Positions 25,029-33,479 of a DNA stretch of 64,000 nt are shown here, piece after piece (within the stretch, counting starts at the first letter, position 1; every line of letters starts with the position of its first letter). The notes under the pieces were generated by a model. The model was not told the DNA's origin and ran no database searches. It saw nothing but the letters and a program-made list of their open reading frames with translations. A program made the position numbers and the translations under genes. The stretch covers positions 62,001 through 126,000 of the forward strand of contig NZ_SJPS01000006.1 in the NCBI RefSeq assembly GCF_007860015.1, given 5' to 3'. This stretch comes from Bythopirellula polymerisocia. Its GTDB lineage: Bacteria > Planctomycetota > Planctomycetia > Pirellulales > Lacipirellulaceae.

Positions 25029-26831
25029 GATGCCAGAGTCTGGGAAGCGAAGATTAAAGAGCCCAAAGATCTCTTGGCGTGAGAGCCCCTGCTTGCGCAC
25101 CGTCGCACCGTCGAATACCGCATTGAACAACTGACGCTTCTCTTCGAGTATGCTGTTGATGCGTTCCTCGATCGTTCCGGCTGCGAGAAAACGTGTGACT
25201 GTGACCGGGCCCGTGGCCCCGATTCGATGTGCTCGATTGATGGCCTGGTCCTCCACAGCCGGGTTCCACCAGCGGTCAAAAAGGAACACATAGCCAGCGA
25301 ACTGCAAATTGAGCCCCACGCTCCCCGCCCCATAGCTCATGAGTATCACATGCTTCGAAGGATCGTTGCGAAACGTTTCGATAACTCCATCGCGTTGTCG
25401 AGACGGAATCTTGCCGTGGTACTCCAGCGGCCCAAATTCTTGAAGACGCTCACGTAGTTCATAAAGCGTTTTCGTCCATTGGCTAAAAATAATTGCCTTG
25501 CGGCCACTAGCTCTGCATTCTTCGAGATCCACTCTTAGGCGATCGAATTTCGCACTGGAACCCGTCCTGGGGTCGAAATTACAGATTTGCTTGAGGCGAA
25601 TCACCAATTCAAAAACATGCTGGATTGTCAGGGCGGCCTCAAGCTCCTTGAGATGAATGACCCCTTCTTTCTCTGCCATCTCGTAGGAGTTTTGCTGCTC
25701 GGGAGTAAGCTCCACATCTGCGTCGCGAAACATCTTGGGTGGCAAGTCCGTGAGAACCTGATCCTTCGTACGGCGGATGATGTAGTCCTCCACGGAGCGG
25801 CGGATGTTAGGTATCTTCATCTGAGGCCGCAGGCAACCGGGCGAGACAAACTGGAAAATCCCCACAAGATCGTCAACACTATTTTCGATCGGCGTGCCCG
25901 TCAGGGCCCAGCTTCGCTTGCGCGGAATACTGCACACGACCTCATTGGTCGTACCTGACGAGTTCTTGATTCGTTGTGATTCGTCGATGACAGCCAGGTC
26001 AAATGGTTCTTCAATGGCCGCAAGACACGCCCGATCTCGAACGAGGGATTCGTAGTTGGCGATCAGCACTCCCTCGCGAGCATTTTCCCAAAGCCATTCT
26101 CGCCGTGATTGCTTCCCCTCGATTGTCGTGAGGGGCAACTCTGGTGCCCACAGCGTGAATTCACGTTGCCAGTTGGTGACCAGTGGTTTGGGGCAAACCA
26201 ATACCGCCCGCCGCACGTGCCCCTGCTGAAATAATAGCCGCATCGTGACAATTGTCTGCATGGTCTTGCCCAACCCCATCTCATCGGCCAGCACGGCCTC
26301 GTTGCGGGGATACAAGAATGCGACGCCATCAAATTGATACTTAAACGGGCGAAAGGGAAACTCTAGCGTTTCATTAGCGAAGATCTGTTCCAGCGGAGGC
26401 TGCAACAGATAATAAAGTCGGTCTTCGAGTTTCACCACATCCCGCGGAGGACGAATTCGCGTACAGGTAATCGGAATGAGTGGGATATTTTCTTCCCCGT
26501 CGTCAGCGACTTGGTGCGTCAACAGGGTCGTTGGAGCGTCTACCGTCGTTGGTTTCGCTACTCTCTCCGGTTGCGGCTCCTTCCTAAGCAATTGACTGCC
26601 GGCAGGAAACATCACTCCGACTGTCTTCACTCGCGCAAACGCCAAGGGCACCGTCACTCCCGCAGGGCCTGCTAACCCCGCATCAACTGCCACGCAATCA
26701 ACGCCGTACTCTAACGTAGTCGCAGCCGACAGATTACGCACCTCGCAGACTTCGGGATGCAACGCATCGCCGACCACCGAGTGGACAGCCGGACGTTGAT
26801 TGGTAGATCGCGATTGGTAATCAAGCGGCAT
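25011..26831 (-). CDS. SNF2/RapA-like superfamily II helicase
   Basis: A 606-residue DNA-dependent ATPase with all SNF2 motifs: I DEMGLGKTMQ, II DESQ (here Asp-Glu-Ser-Gln instead of DEAH), III ALTGTPIENS, IV IFSQWTKTLYEL, V MSYGAGSVGLNLQ and VI DQAINRAHRIGA. The helicase core covers roughly residues 160-590; the first 150 residues are a family-specific N-terminal region without known domain. I chose the ATG at 26831, which overlaps the stop of the upstream gene by 11 bases; a longer frame begins at 26909. Because it is coupled to that upstream gene the two proteins probably act together. Role could be nucleoprotein remodelling or transcription; the target is unknown. Confidence 0.88.
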   Translation of the reverse strand: MPLDYQSRSTNQRPAVHSVVGDALHPEVCEVRNLSAATTLEYGVDCVAVDAGLAGPAGVTVPLAFARVKTVGVMFPAGSQLLRKEPQPERVAKPTTVDAPTTLLTHQVADDGEENIPLIPITCTRIRPPRDVVKLEDRLYYLLQPPLEQIFANETLEFPFRPFKYQFDGVAFLYPRNEAVLADEMGLGKTMQTIVTMRLLFQQGHVRRAVLVCPKPLVTNWQREFTLWAPELPLTTIEGKQSRREWLWENAREGVLIANYESLVRDRACLAAIEEPFDLAVIDESQRIKNSSGTTNEVVCSIPRKRSWALTGTPIENSVDDLVGIFQFVSPGCLRPQMKIPNIRRSVEDYIIRRTKDQVLTDLPPKMFRDADVELTPEQQNSYEMAEKEGVIHLKELEAALTIQHVFELVIRLKQICNFDPRTGSSAKFDRLRVDLEECRASGRKAIIFSQWTKTLYELRERLQEFGPLEYHGKIPSRQRDGVIETFRNDPSKHVILMSYGAGSVGLNLQFAGYVFLFDRWWNPAVEDQAINRAHRIGATGPVTVTRFLAAGTIEERINSILEEKRQLFNAVFDGATVRKQGLSRQEIFGLFNLRFPDSGILEEAA

Positions 26832-27447
26832 CGGCAAGACCGTGCTGAGAGTCAGTGGCAGGGTCCGTGATCCGCTGGGCCTCGCGGATCGCAGCGCGGA
26901 TACGCTCAAAGGGTTCCATCACATCCACATGCGATGCCAAAGATTGCAGTACGTCCTGAATCGCTTCCGGATGCCAAAGACAACTAGGGGTGCCAAAGAC
27001 TCGATAGTTGGTTAGCATCAACGACGGACCATCTGTTGGCTCGGCTTCTGAGTCGACAGTTGGCATCGATTCGATACAGGCCACGATGTCATCGGATAGC
27101 AAAGTCAGTCCCAACATCTCGCGCTGATCCGTGAGGACCGCTTGCACTGGTAGCTGAGACTTGGCCAGCAAGGTTTGCCCAATCAGATCAGCCAGGACAT
27201 AGGCTCGCAGGGTGGGACCGTACAAAATCCGCTGTGCCTGGTTGGGTTGCACGGGGGTGGTGCAATGAAATTCCAGGGGTCTCCCCAGTAGGGACAGGAC
27301 CAGATAGCCACCAAAATAGCCATGGTTCTCGTCCTCAAGGGCCGTCACAAAACCTATAGCTGGCAAGGGTTTAGACACTTTAAGCTCTTCCAGGGTGGGA
27401 AATCGTAGAGGGCGGGCAAGACCTGCTAATCGGCCGGAGAAGCGCAC
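26821..27447 (-). CDS. Conserved hypothetical partner of the SNF2 helicase
   Basis: A 208-residue protein of mixed alpha/beta composition with segments such as PAIGFVTALEDENHGYFGG, LEFHCTTPVQPNQAQRILYG and LVLSLLGRP. No signal peptide, membrane helix or enzyme motif is visible. Its stop overlaps the helicase start by 11 bases, so translation is coupled. I recall this arrangement as recurring in planctomycetes but cannot name the family. Nothing in the sequence shows whether it binds nucleic acid. The surest statements are that it is a real gene and part of a two-gene unit. Confidence 0.7.
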   Translation of the reverse strand: MRFSGRLAGLARPLRFPTLEELKVSKPLPAIGFVTALEDENHGYFGGYLVLSLLGRPLEFHCTTPVQPNQAQRILYGPTLRAYVLADLIGQTLLAKSQLPVQAVLTDQREMLGLTLLSDDIVACIESMPTVDSEAEPTDGPSLMLTNYRVFGTPSCLWHPEAIQDVLQSLASHVDVMEPFERIRAAIREAQRITDPATDSQHGLADAA

Positions 27448-27880
27448 AGGTCATCTTACTAATTAAGGTCCCTGTCCTCATCGGGACTGCAAGGGGGACA
27501 ACTTTAGTTCACCGAGGACATTTACGGGACGGCCAAATGGTAGAAATCTATTCAAGTTTCGTTAGAATGGAGGATAGCACGGGGGGGAGCGATCTCTGAC
27601 TTGACCATCTTGGCCCGGTCTTGCTGGTTCCCATCGCCGTCGTACTTTCGACGAGGATTATTGACCACAGCGATTGCTTATTTCAATTTGGCACTCGGCG
27701 TGATTGCTGAACTTCTCGTTGAAAATATCACACATTGTTTTTATGGGCAGCCTCTTGTGAATTTTGTCCTCTTCAGGATACTTTATTGAAGAAGAACATC
27801 AGACTAATCAGATTGCATGGGCACACTCGTCTGCAATAGGTAGCGATTAATCGCGACCTGAAGAAAGGAAAAACTCTTCG
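27448..27880. other. Intergenic region upstream of the small conserved gene
   Basis: About 430 bases without a believable gene; a 62-codon frame inside it lacks an SD, begins with TTG and has no recognisable features. A possible sigma70 promoter for the downstream gene is TTGAAA at 27719-27724, 17 bases, then TATGGG at 27742-27747, which is only a moderate match. No repeat stands out. Confidence 0.35.
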
Positions 27881-28348
27881 ATGTCTCAAAGTCACTCGCT
27901 TCCAGCCGTTTTTTCTCAGTTAGATGTCAGCGCGGGAAGCAGTTCCCATCGAGCAACAAGTGCAGGAGGGGACCAAACAGAGTTATTGCGCGACGTCTTG
28001 GCAGCACAGGACCGCACGAATGAACTCTTGGAAGAATTGGTTGCCGTAATGGCTACCACCCATAAGCAGCGTTCCCAGGAATTGCATCAGTGGCGCAGTG
28101 CCAATCCACGCTTGTCTGAATCATGTCGGCAAGCCGCCGAAGTTCTCAGCCGTGTGCAGGTCGATTATCTAGATCGCATGACCGACGAGATCAACGAGTC
28201 GGCCGAAGAGTTGGTCGATGCCGAATTCGTACTCAACGAGTTCGTAGACCGTTTCGGCCCGCGTCTGGCCCATCTCAATGGCGTCATTCAAGTCCTCTCA
28301 CAACTAAGCAGCACTCCCAATGCCGCTTCTCAAGCCGATCCCGCGTAG
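27881..28348 (+). CDS. Small conserved hypothetical protein
   Basis: A 155-residue soluble, helix-rich acidic protein. The middle segment (GDQTELLRDVLAAQDRT, then NELLEELVAVMATTHKQR) looks like a coiled coil, followed by SANPRLSESCRQAAEVLSRVQ and another helical stretch ending near VIQVLSQLSS. An AAAGGA sequence lies about 12 bases before the ATG. No domain, signal or membrane segment is recognised. I recall similar small proteins in planctomycete genomes without assigned function. It precedes the LuxE-like gene by about 190 bases on the same strand, so joint transcription is possible but not evident. Confidence 0.65.
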   Translation: MSQSHSLPAVFSQLDVSAGSSSHRATSAGGDQTELLRDVLAAQDRTNELLEELVAVMATTHKQRSQELHQWRSANPRLSESCRQAAEVLSRVQVDYLDRMTDEINESAEELVDAEFVLNEFVDRFGPRLAHLNGVIQVLSQLSSTPNAASQADPA

Positions 28349-28540
28349 CTGCTTGATTTATCCATAGTCCGGAACGAGTAACTCGGTTTTCCGGCAAGTC
28401 TAAGCTTGGAGTGAAACCTAGCTGGAGCTGCGCACAGCTTGTTCTGGCCTAGATCATGCCTTGCCAGCTATTGTGCAGTGGTCTATTTTGAAGAACATAC
28501 CTGTTCCCCCCCTCGACAGCTCCCCGCCTCATGCTTTCCC

Positions 28541-29662
28541 ATGAATCCTTCCGCTCCTGCTTCAGCTGCTGAAATTGACCAAGCGCGCGAAAAGCTTGAT
28601 GCCCACACTGTAGAAACTGTGGCGTGGCACTTTCACGATTCAACAGGCTGCCCGTTTTGGCTTGAGAAAAAATCGAAGCTCAAATTCGATCCACTTACAG
28701 AGATTCACTCTTTCGATGACCTGAAAAAGTTTGACCCGTTTGAAGATGAGTGGTTGCGAGGTGGACCCGTTGATCGCTGGGTGCCCAAAGGACTCGCGGG
28801 TAAACCTGTCTATGTGTTCGAAACTGGCGGCACGACCGGCATCCCCAAGAGTCGGATTGCGATGGAAGATTTTCGCACCGACTACTCGCTCTTCAGCGAT
28901 ACCTTGCCCGACAAGTATTTCCCCCGCGGCAGCAATTGGTTGATGCTCGGCCCCTCGGGTCCGCGCAGGCTTCGGCTGGCTGTGGAGCATCTCGCTCAAC
29001 ATCGCGGTGGTATTTGCTTTTGCATCGATCTCGACCCCCGCTGGGTGATCAAGCTCATCAAGAAAGGCTGGATGGAGCATCTCGAAGCGTACAAAAAGCA
29101 CTGCATCGAGCAGGCAATTTCCATCCTCGGTGCCGGCCACGATGTAAAGTGCATGTTCGGCACGCCTAAGTTGATCGAAGCCTTGTGCCTGGAACTGGAA
29201 GAGCAGGGGACAACCCTCGGTGAAATGGGCATCACGGGCATTTTCTCAGGCGGCACCGAGTTCACCCCACAGTGGACCAAGTTCTGTGTCGAAGAGCTGT
29301 TTGGTGGACCTCCCGAACAGAGTGGCATCTACATGACCCCCACCTATGGCAACACGCTTATGGGCCTTGCCTGCAGCGAACCGGTCACCAAGGATAATGG
29401 GTACAAGATATCATACCACGCCCCCCAACCCCGCGCGGTAATCGAAGTGGTCGACTTTGACGATACCGATCACCTCGTGGAATTCGGAGGAACAGGCCGA
29501 GTGAAACTGACAACTCTCACCCAGGAATTCTTCGTTCCCGGATTCCTAGAGCGTGACGAAGGAGAACGCGAGCCTCCCTGCGAACAATATCCGTGGGACG
29601 GCGTCAGCGGCGTCCGGCCATTTAGTCGCTTAGCAGATAGCACGACGGTTGGCGTTTACTAG
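28541..29662 (+). CDS. LuxE/PaaK-like acyl-activating (adenylate-forming) enzyme
   Basis: A 373-residue protein of the phenylacetate-CoA ligase/LuxE-like branch of adenylate-forming enzymes. The phosphate-binding loop YVFETGGTTGIPKSR (about residues 91-105) is clear; MGITGIFSGGTEFTPQW, YMTPTYGNTLMGLA and the late Asp-rich segment VIEVVDFDDTDHLVEFGGTG complete the core. It probably activates a carboxylic acid as acyl-AMP and may pass it to a Cys or thiol. The LuxC-like reductase starts 34 bases downstream, the same partnership as LuxE-LuxC in fatty acid reductase. I chose the ATG at 28541; the frame is open to 28439. No luciferase genes are nearby, so bioluminescence is not implied. Confidence 0.75.
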   Translation: MNPSAPASAAEIDQAREKLDAHTVETVAWHFHDSTGCPFWLEKKSKLKFDPLTEIHSFDDLKKFDPFEDEWLRGGPVDRWVPKGLAGKPVYVFETGGTTGIPKSRIAMEDFRTDYSLFSDTLPDKYFPRGSNWLMLGPSGPRRLRLAVEHLAQHRGGICFCIDLDPRWVIKLIKKGWMEHLEAYKKHCIEQAISILGAGHDVKCMFGTPKLIEALCLELEEQGTTLGEMGITGIFSGGTEFTPQWTKFCVEELFGGPPEQSGIYMTPTYGNTLMGLACSEPVTKDNGYKISYHAPQPRAVIEVVDFDDTDHLVEFGGTGRVKLTTLTQEFFVPGFLERDEGEREPPCEQYPWDGVSGVRPFSRLADSTTVGVY

Positions 29663-29696
29663 CAAGAGATCTACATTCAACCCTCGACATTTATCA

Positions 29697-31115
29697 ATGA
29701 TCATTCTTCCTGCTATTCGTTGGGGCAAGGATTACGAATCTCTCGAAGTCGAAGAAATTTCACATTTTCTGACCGGCGAGCCCGTTGCCAAGGTGCATAC
29801 TGTGGGCGCGGGAATCATCCGTCGCGATGCGCGGCAGGCCAGAAGAGCCCGCGAAGTGCTACGGGAACTCTCGCCGGCGGAGCTTATCGAAAAATGCAAG
29901 CACGCTGGCGAGCTTTTTGAGAACGGCACGCTTACTGTGGGCGATAGCCAGCAGTCGCCGACCGACTTTGTTGCCCAGCAATCCGCCACTACGGGCATGC
30001 CACTCTCCATGTGCCAGGCGAACGTCACAAAAAACGCCTTCGTACTCAAGAACATCGACAAGATTCTTGATGCACTCACGCGCGGACTTGATCTCAATAT
30101 TCTCGCGCGCGGGTATGGTGATGAAGGTCGCGGTGTGACTGTGAGCTATCAGGCTCAAACCGATGTATTGGGCGCCGTGCTTCCCTCGAACTCGCCCGGC
30201 GTTCATACGCTGTGGCTCCCAGTGATTCCTTTGCAAATTGGACTGGCTCTCAAACCCGGCTCGCAAGAACCTTGGACACCCTATCGAGTCGCCGCCGCGA
30301 TGATTGCGGCTGGGATCCCCGCAGAGGCATTTTCGCTCTACCCCGGTCCGGGCGCCGAACTGGGAGGCGCAATCCTAGCCTCGCACCGTCGCAGCATGAT
30401 TTTCGGTGGCCCGCAAACTATCGAGCAATATGCTGGCAATCCCCAGGTGCAGGTCCACGGCCCCGGCTACAGCAAGATTCTCCTAGGCGATGACGTGGTC
30501 GATGATTGGCCACGCTATGTCGACATGATGGTCGACAGCGTGGTGCGCAACGGTGGAAGGAGTTGCATTAACTGTTCGAGCATCTACGCTGCGCGACATA
30601 CCGTGGAGATCGCCGATGCCTTGGCCGAGAAGATGGGGTCTATAAACATACTCCCCCCGGATGACCCACAAGCATGCCTAGCAGCATTCACGACTCCCAA
30701 CGTGGCCCCAGCCGTTTGGAAGTCAATCGAAAAGTTCATCGAATCGAGCGCCGCCCGCCATGCCACGGCCAACTTCGGTTCTCGCCTGGTTGAGCGCGAA
30801 ACCTGTGATTACCTGCTTCCCACGGTGCTGGAATGCGAAAGCCCAGACTCGCCCGCTGCCAACGTCGAGTATATGTTTCCCTTGGTAAGCGTTGTTCGCT
30901 GCCCTCAAGCAGAAATGATTGCCCACATCGGGCCCACCTTGGTTGGCACAGCGATTACCAATGACGAAACGTTTAGGCGTGACCTCATTGCCTGCACTCA
31001 TATCGACCGACTCAACCTCGGTCCGATTCCCACTCCTCAAGTCGATTGGCTCCAACCTCACGAAGGCAACCTCATCGAGTTTCTGTACCGAAGCCGTGCT
31101 ATGCAACTCACGTAA
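29697..31115 (+). CDS. LuxC-like acyl-CoA/acyl-enzyme reductase (aldehyde dehydrogenase fold)
   Basis: A 472-residue NAD(P)H-dependent reductase of the aldehyde dehydrogenase superfamily, nearest in layout to LuxC fatty acyl reductases. The nucleotide-binding region is seen as VLGAVLPSNSPGVHTLWLPV and LALKPGSQEPWTPYR; the catalytic Cys lies in NGGRSCINCSS; the C-terminal half includes EYMFPLVSVVRCP. It would reduce the acyl group delivered by the preceding adenylating enzyme to an aldehyde. I chose the ATG at 29697; an upstream TTG at 29649 would overlap the previous gene. The next gene is an alcohol dehydrogenase, so the aldehyde may go on to alcohol. Chain length and identity of the acid are unknown. 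Confidence 0.78.
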   Translation: MIILPAIRWGKDYESLEVEEISHFLTGEPVAKVHTVGAGIIRRDARQARRAREVLRELSPAELIEKCKHAGELFENGTLTVGDSQQSPTDFVAQQSATTGMPLSMCQANVTKNAFVLKNIDKILDALTRGLDLNILARGYGDEGRGVTVSYQAQTDVLGAVLPSNSPGVHTLWLPVIPLQIGLALKPGSQEPWTPYRVAAAMIAAGIPAEAFSLYPGPGAELGGAILASHRRSMIFGGPQTIEQYAGNPQVQVHGPGYSKILLGDDVVDDWPRYVDMMVDSVVRNGGRSCINCSSIYAARHTVEIADALAEKMGSINILPPDDPQACLAAFTTPNVAPAVWKSIEKFIESSAARHATANFGSRLVERETCDYLLPTVLECESPDSPAANVEYMFPLVSVVRCPQAEMIAHIGPTLVGTAITNDETFRRDLIACTHIDRLNLGPIPTPQVDWLQPHEGNLIEFLYRSRAMQLT

Positions 31116-31117
31116 TA

Positions 31118-31194
31118 ACAAGGGGACATGCTACTTTTTGTGACTTGCTGTGAAGCTCGAAATTATATCTTAAGAAGCAGCATGTCCCCTTTGT
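31118..31194. repeat. Short palindromic element inside the acid-reduction operon
   Basis: Terminal inverted repeats AGGGGACATGCT (left) and AGCATGTCCCCT (right) bound a 77-bp element lying between the LuxC-like gene and the alcohol dehydrogenase gene. The arms match perfectly over at least 12 bases. It resembles REP/MITE-type intergenic elements; I recall GGGGACATGCT ends in planctomycete intergenic DNA but cannot verify copy number here, as this is the only copy I noticed in the window. As RNA it would form a large stem between two operon genes. Confidence 0.7.
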
Positions 31195-31203
31195 CAGAGG
31201 CTC

Positions 31204-32361
31204 ATGAATGGAATTATGACACTCGTAAACTTTCAATCTGCAACAAGAATCGAATCCGGTGTGGGGAAGGTCACCGAACTTGGGCGGCTTGCCCTCGAGT
31301 TGAAGGTGAAGCGAGTTTTGGTTGTGAGTGATCCTGGTGTCATTGGAGCAGGGCACACGAAACATGGAATTAAGAGCTTGAACGACGCGAATCTCGACAC
31401 CTGTCTGTTCGATGGAGTCCAGGAGAACCCCACCACAGACAACGTCGAAGCAGGTTTGGTTGTCGCGAAAGAATTTCAACCTGAATTAATCGTCGGACTC
31501 GGTGGCGGTAGCTCTATGGACTGCGCCAAGGGAATTAATTTCCTCTACTCCTGTGGCGGACGCATGCAAGACTACTGGGGCATCGGCAAGGCGACTGGCC
31601 CGCTCTTGCCGATGATCGCGGTCCCTACCACGGCAGGTACAGGGAGCGAGACTCAATCCTTTGCACTCATCTCTGATGCCGCGACGCACGTTAAAATGGC
31701 GTGTGGAGATCGTCAGGCCGCTTTTCGCATCGCGATTCTCGATCCTGAGTTAACGTTGACCCAACCTCCCCGCGTGTCGGCTCTCGCCGGCTTCGATGCT
31801 CTGTCACATGCCGTCGAGACTTACGTTACGACCAAGAGGAGCGAAATCTCATGCGACTTTAGCCGCCGTGCCTGGCAGGAATTAGCCCCACACTATTTGC
31901 AAGTACTTGAGGAGCCTGACAATCTGTCCGCTCGGGCTCATATGCAATTGGGTGCTTGTTTGGCAGGCTCGGCAATCGAGAATTCCATGCTGGGTGCCGC
32001 CCACGCACTTGCCAATCCGCTGACAGCGACTTACCAAATTGCCCACGGAGTAGCCGTCGCATTGATGCTGCCGCATGTGGTGCGATTCAATGGCAGCGAG
32101 TGTGATTCCTGGTATCGAGAACTACTGGCCGAGACCGCTGACCAATCCAACTGTCCCCACGGCGGCTCCGCTGAACTAGCAGACTTCCTAAGAAATGCCG
32201 CCATCCAGGCTGGGCTCCCTGCTACACTACAAGAATGTGGAATCGAGCGTGATCGCTTGCCACACCTGGCCGAAGCGGCATCCTGCCAATGGACCGCCGC
32301 GTTCAATCCCGTCCCCGTAAACCGAGACACTTTGCTGAAGCTCTATGAGCAAGCCTATTGA
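31204..32361 (+). CDS. Iron-containing alcohol dehydrogenase
   Basis: A 385-residue group III (Fe-type) alcohol dehydrogenase. NAD-binding GLGGGSSMDCAK (about residues 97-108), the TTAGTGSE motif, and metal-binding Asp and His residues in the segments FDALSHAVETYV and GAAHALANPL/QIAHGVAVALMLPHV are present. It would interconvert an aldehyde and an alcohol with NAD(P)H, fitting as the step after the LuxC-like reductase. I kept the ATG at 31204, preceded by AGAGG; an in-frame ATG at 31216 is the alternative. Its 3' end overlaps the beta-propeller gene by 17 bases, so these are cotranscribed. Confidence 0.92.
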   Translation: MNGIMTLVNFQSATRIESGVGKVTELGRLALELKVKRVLVVSDPGVIGAGHTKHGIKSLNDANLDTCLFDGVQENPTTDNVEAGLVVAKEFQPELIVGLGGGSSMDCAKGINFLYSCGGRMQDYWGIGKATGPLLPMIAVPTTAGTGSETQSFALISDAATHVKMACGDRQAAFRIAILDPELTLTQPPRVSALAGFDALSHAVETYVTTKRSEISCDFSRRAWQELAPHYLQVLEEPDNLSARAHMQLGACLAGSAIENSMLGAAHALANPLTATYQIAHGVAVALMLPHVVRFNGSECDSWYRELLAETADQSNCPHGGSAELADFLRNAAIQAGLPATLQECGIERDRLPHLAEAASCQWTAAFNPVPVNRDTLLKLYEQAY

Positions 32362-33466
32362 ATTCGTTGTTTGCACTTTACTGGCCGTCGCCTTGGTTAC
32401 CGCTCCGTCGATTGCCGAGGACTGGCCAGTCTATCGCGGAAATCAGATGGCCACCGGGGCAGTGAATATAGCTCTACCCGAAAATTTGACAGTTCTTTGG
32501 AAAAACACGCTTCTCGAAAGTGGCTATGAAGGGACTGCCGTCGTTTCGGAGGGGGTTGTCTATGTCGGCGATAACGACGGCACGCTCTATGCCTACCTTC
32601 TCTCGGACGGCTCCGAAGTCTGGCGCCAAACCTTCGAGAATAGTGGTTTTATCGCAGGCCCCACCTTCCACGAAGGCCGAATCTATATTGGTGATTTTAA
32701 CGGCATCATTCGCGCACTTGATGCCAGCAGTGGAAAGCTCGTCTGGCAATACGAAGCCCAGGGGGAATCCTACGCCGCACCGAACGTCGTAGGAGAGCAC
32801 GTCCTGGCAACCACCGAAGCCGGCGAACTTGTTTCACTCTCCGTCGACACCGGCGAGTTGCAATGGGAATTCCAGATGGAGGCCCCCCTCCGATGTTGGC
32901 CTACGGTCGTCGAAGGTCACGTCCTGCTCGCCGGATGTGACGAGCGCGTCCATGCAATCGACATAGCCACCGGCAAAGAAGTCGCCGGGGTCGACATCGA
33001 TGGACCAACGGGTGCGACTCCTGCGGTCTTCGACGGCAATGCACTTTTTGGAACCGAGCAAGGCAGCTTTTATGCGATCCGTGTGCCCGCAATGGAAATT
33101 ATCTGGCGGCATCAAGACCCTCAGAACATCAATCCCATTCACACCGCGGCGGCTGTTGATTCTCGCGCCGCGGTCTTCGGCACTCAAGGAAAAATCTTTT
33201 ACGCAATCGAACCCGGCACCGGAAAACTACTATGGACATTCCCAGTGCGTAGCGCGGTGGAAAGCTCACCAGTGATCGTCGGCGACAGCGTATTTCTCGC
33301 CACCAAGCGCGGCGTGATTCACCGCGTTGATATTTCGACCGGCAAAGAATTGTGGAGTTATGAAGCAGGCGGAAACTTTCAAGCCGCTTTTGCCGTGGCA
33401 GGCAATCGCTTGGTAATCGGCAACACCGATGGAACGCTCTACTGCTTTGGCACCAAAGAGAAATGA
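32345..33466 (+). CDS. Exported PQQ-like beta-propeller repeat protein
   Basis: A 373-residue protein with a signal peptide (VVCTLLAVALVTAPSIA) and seven or eight beta-propeller blades of the PQQ/quinoprotein-like type. Repeats are seen as VVYVGDNDGTLYAYLLSDGSEVW, split by blade: GTLYAYLLSDG, GIIRALDASSGKLVW, RVHAIDIATGKEV, IFYAIEPGTGKLLW and VIHRVDISTGKELW. The propeller fold may act as a scaffold or sensor; the residues needed to bind PQQ itself cannot be judged by eye, so I do not call it a quinoprotein dehydrogenase. It overlaps the alcohol dehydrogenase gene and is 13 bases before the radical SAM gene. Confidence 0.88.
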   Translation: MSKPIEFVVCTLLAVALVTAPSIAEDWPVYRGNQMATGAVNIALPENLTVLWKNTLLESGYEGTAVVSEGVVYVGDNDGTLYAYLLSDGSEVWRQTFENSGFIAGPTFHEGRIYIGDFNGIIRALDASSGKLVWQYEAQGESYAAPNVVGEHVLATTEAGELVSLSVDTGELQWEFQMEAPLRCWPTVVEGHVLLAGCDERVHAIDIATGKEVAGVDIDGPTGATPAVFDGNALFGTEQGSFYAIRVPAMEIIWRHQDPQNINPIHTAAAVDSRAAVFGTQGKIFYAIEPGTGKLLWTFPVRSAVESSPVIVGDSVFLATKRGVIHRVDISTGKELWSYEAGGNFQAAFAVAGNRLVIGNTDGTLYCFGTKEK

Positions 33467-33479
33467 TCGGCAAGAGGAC

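Noticed and set aside
27601-27789. A 62-codon frame starting with TTG
   Set aside because: No SD and no recognisable protein features; treated as intergenic.
28541-31115. Bioluminescence (lux) genes
   Set aside because: Only LuxE-like and LuxC-like enzymes are present; luxAB and luxD are missing, so light production is not supported.
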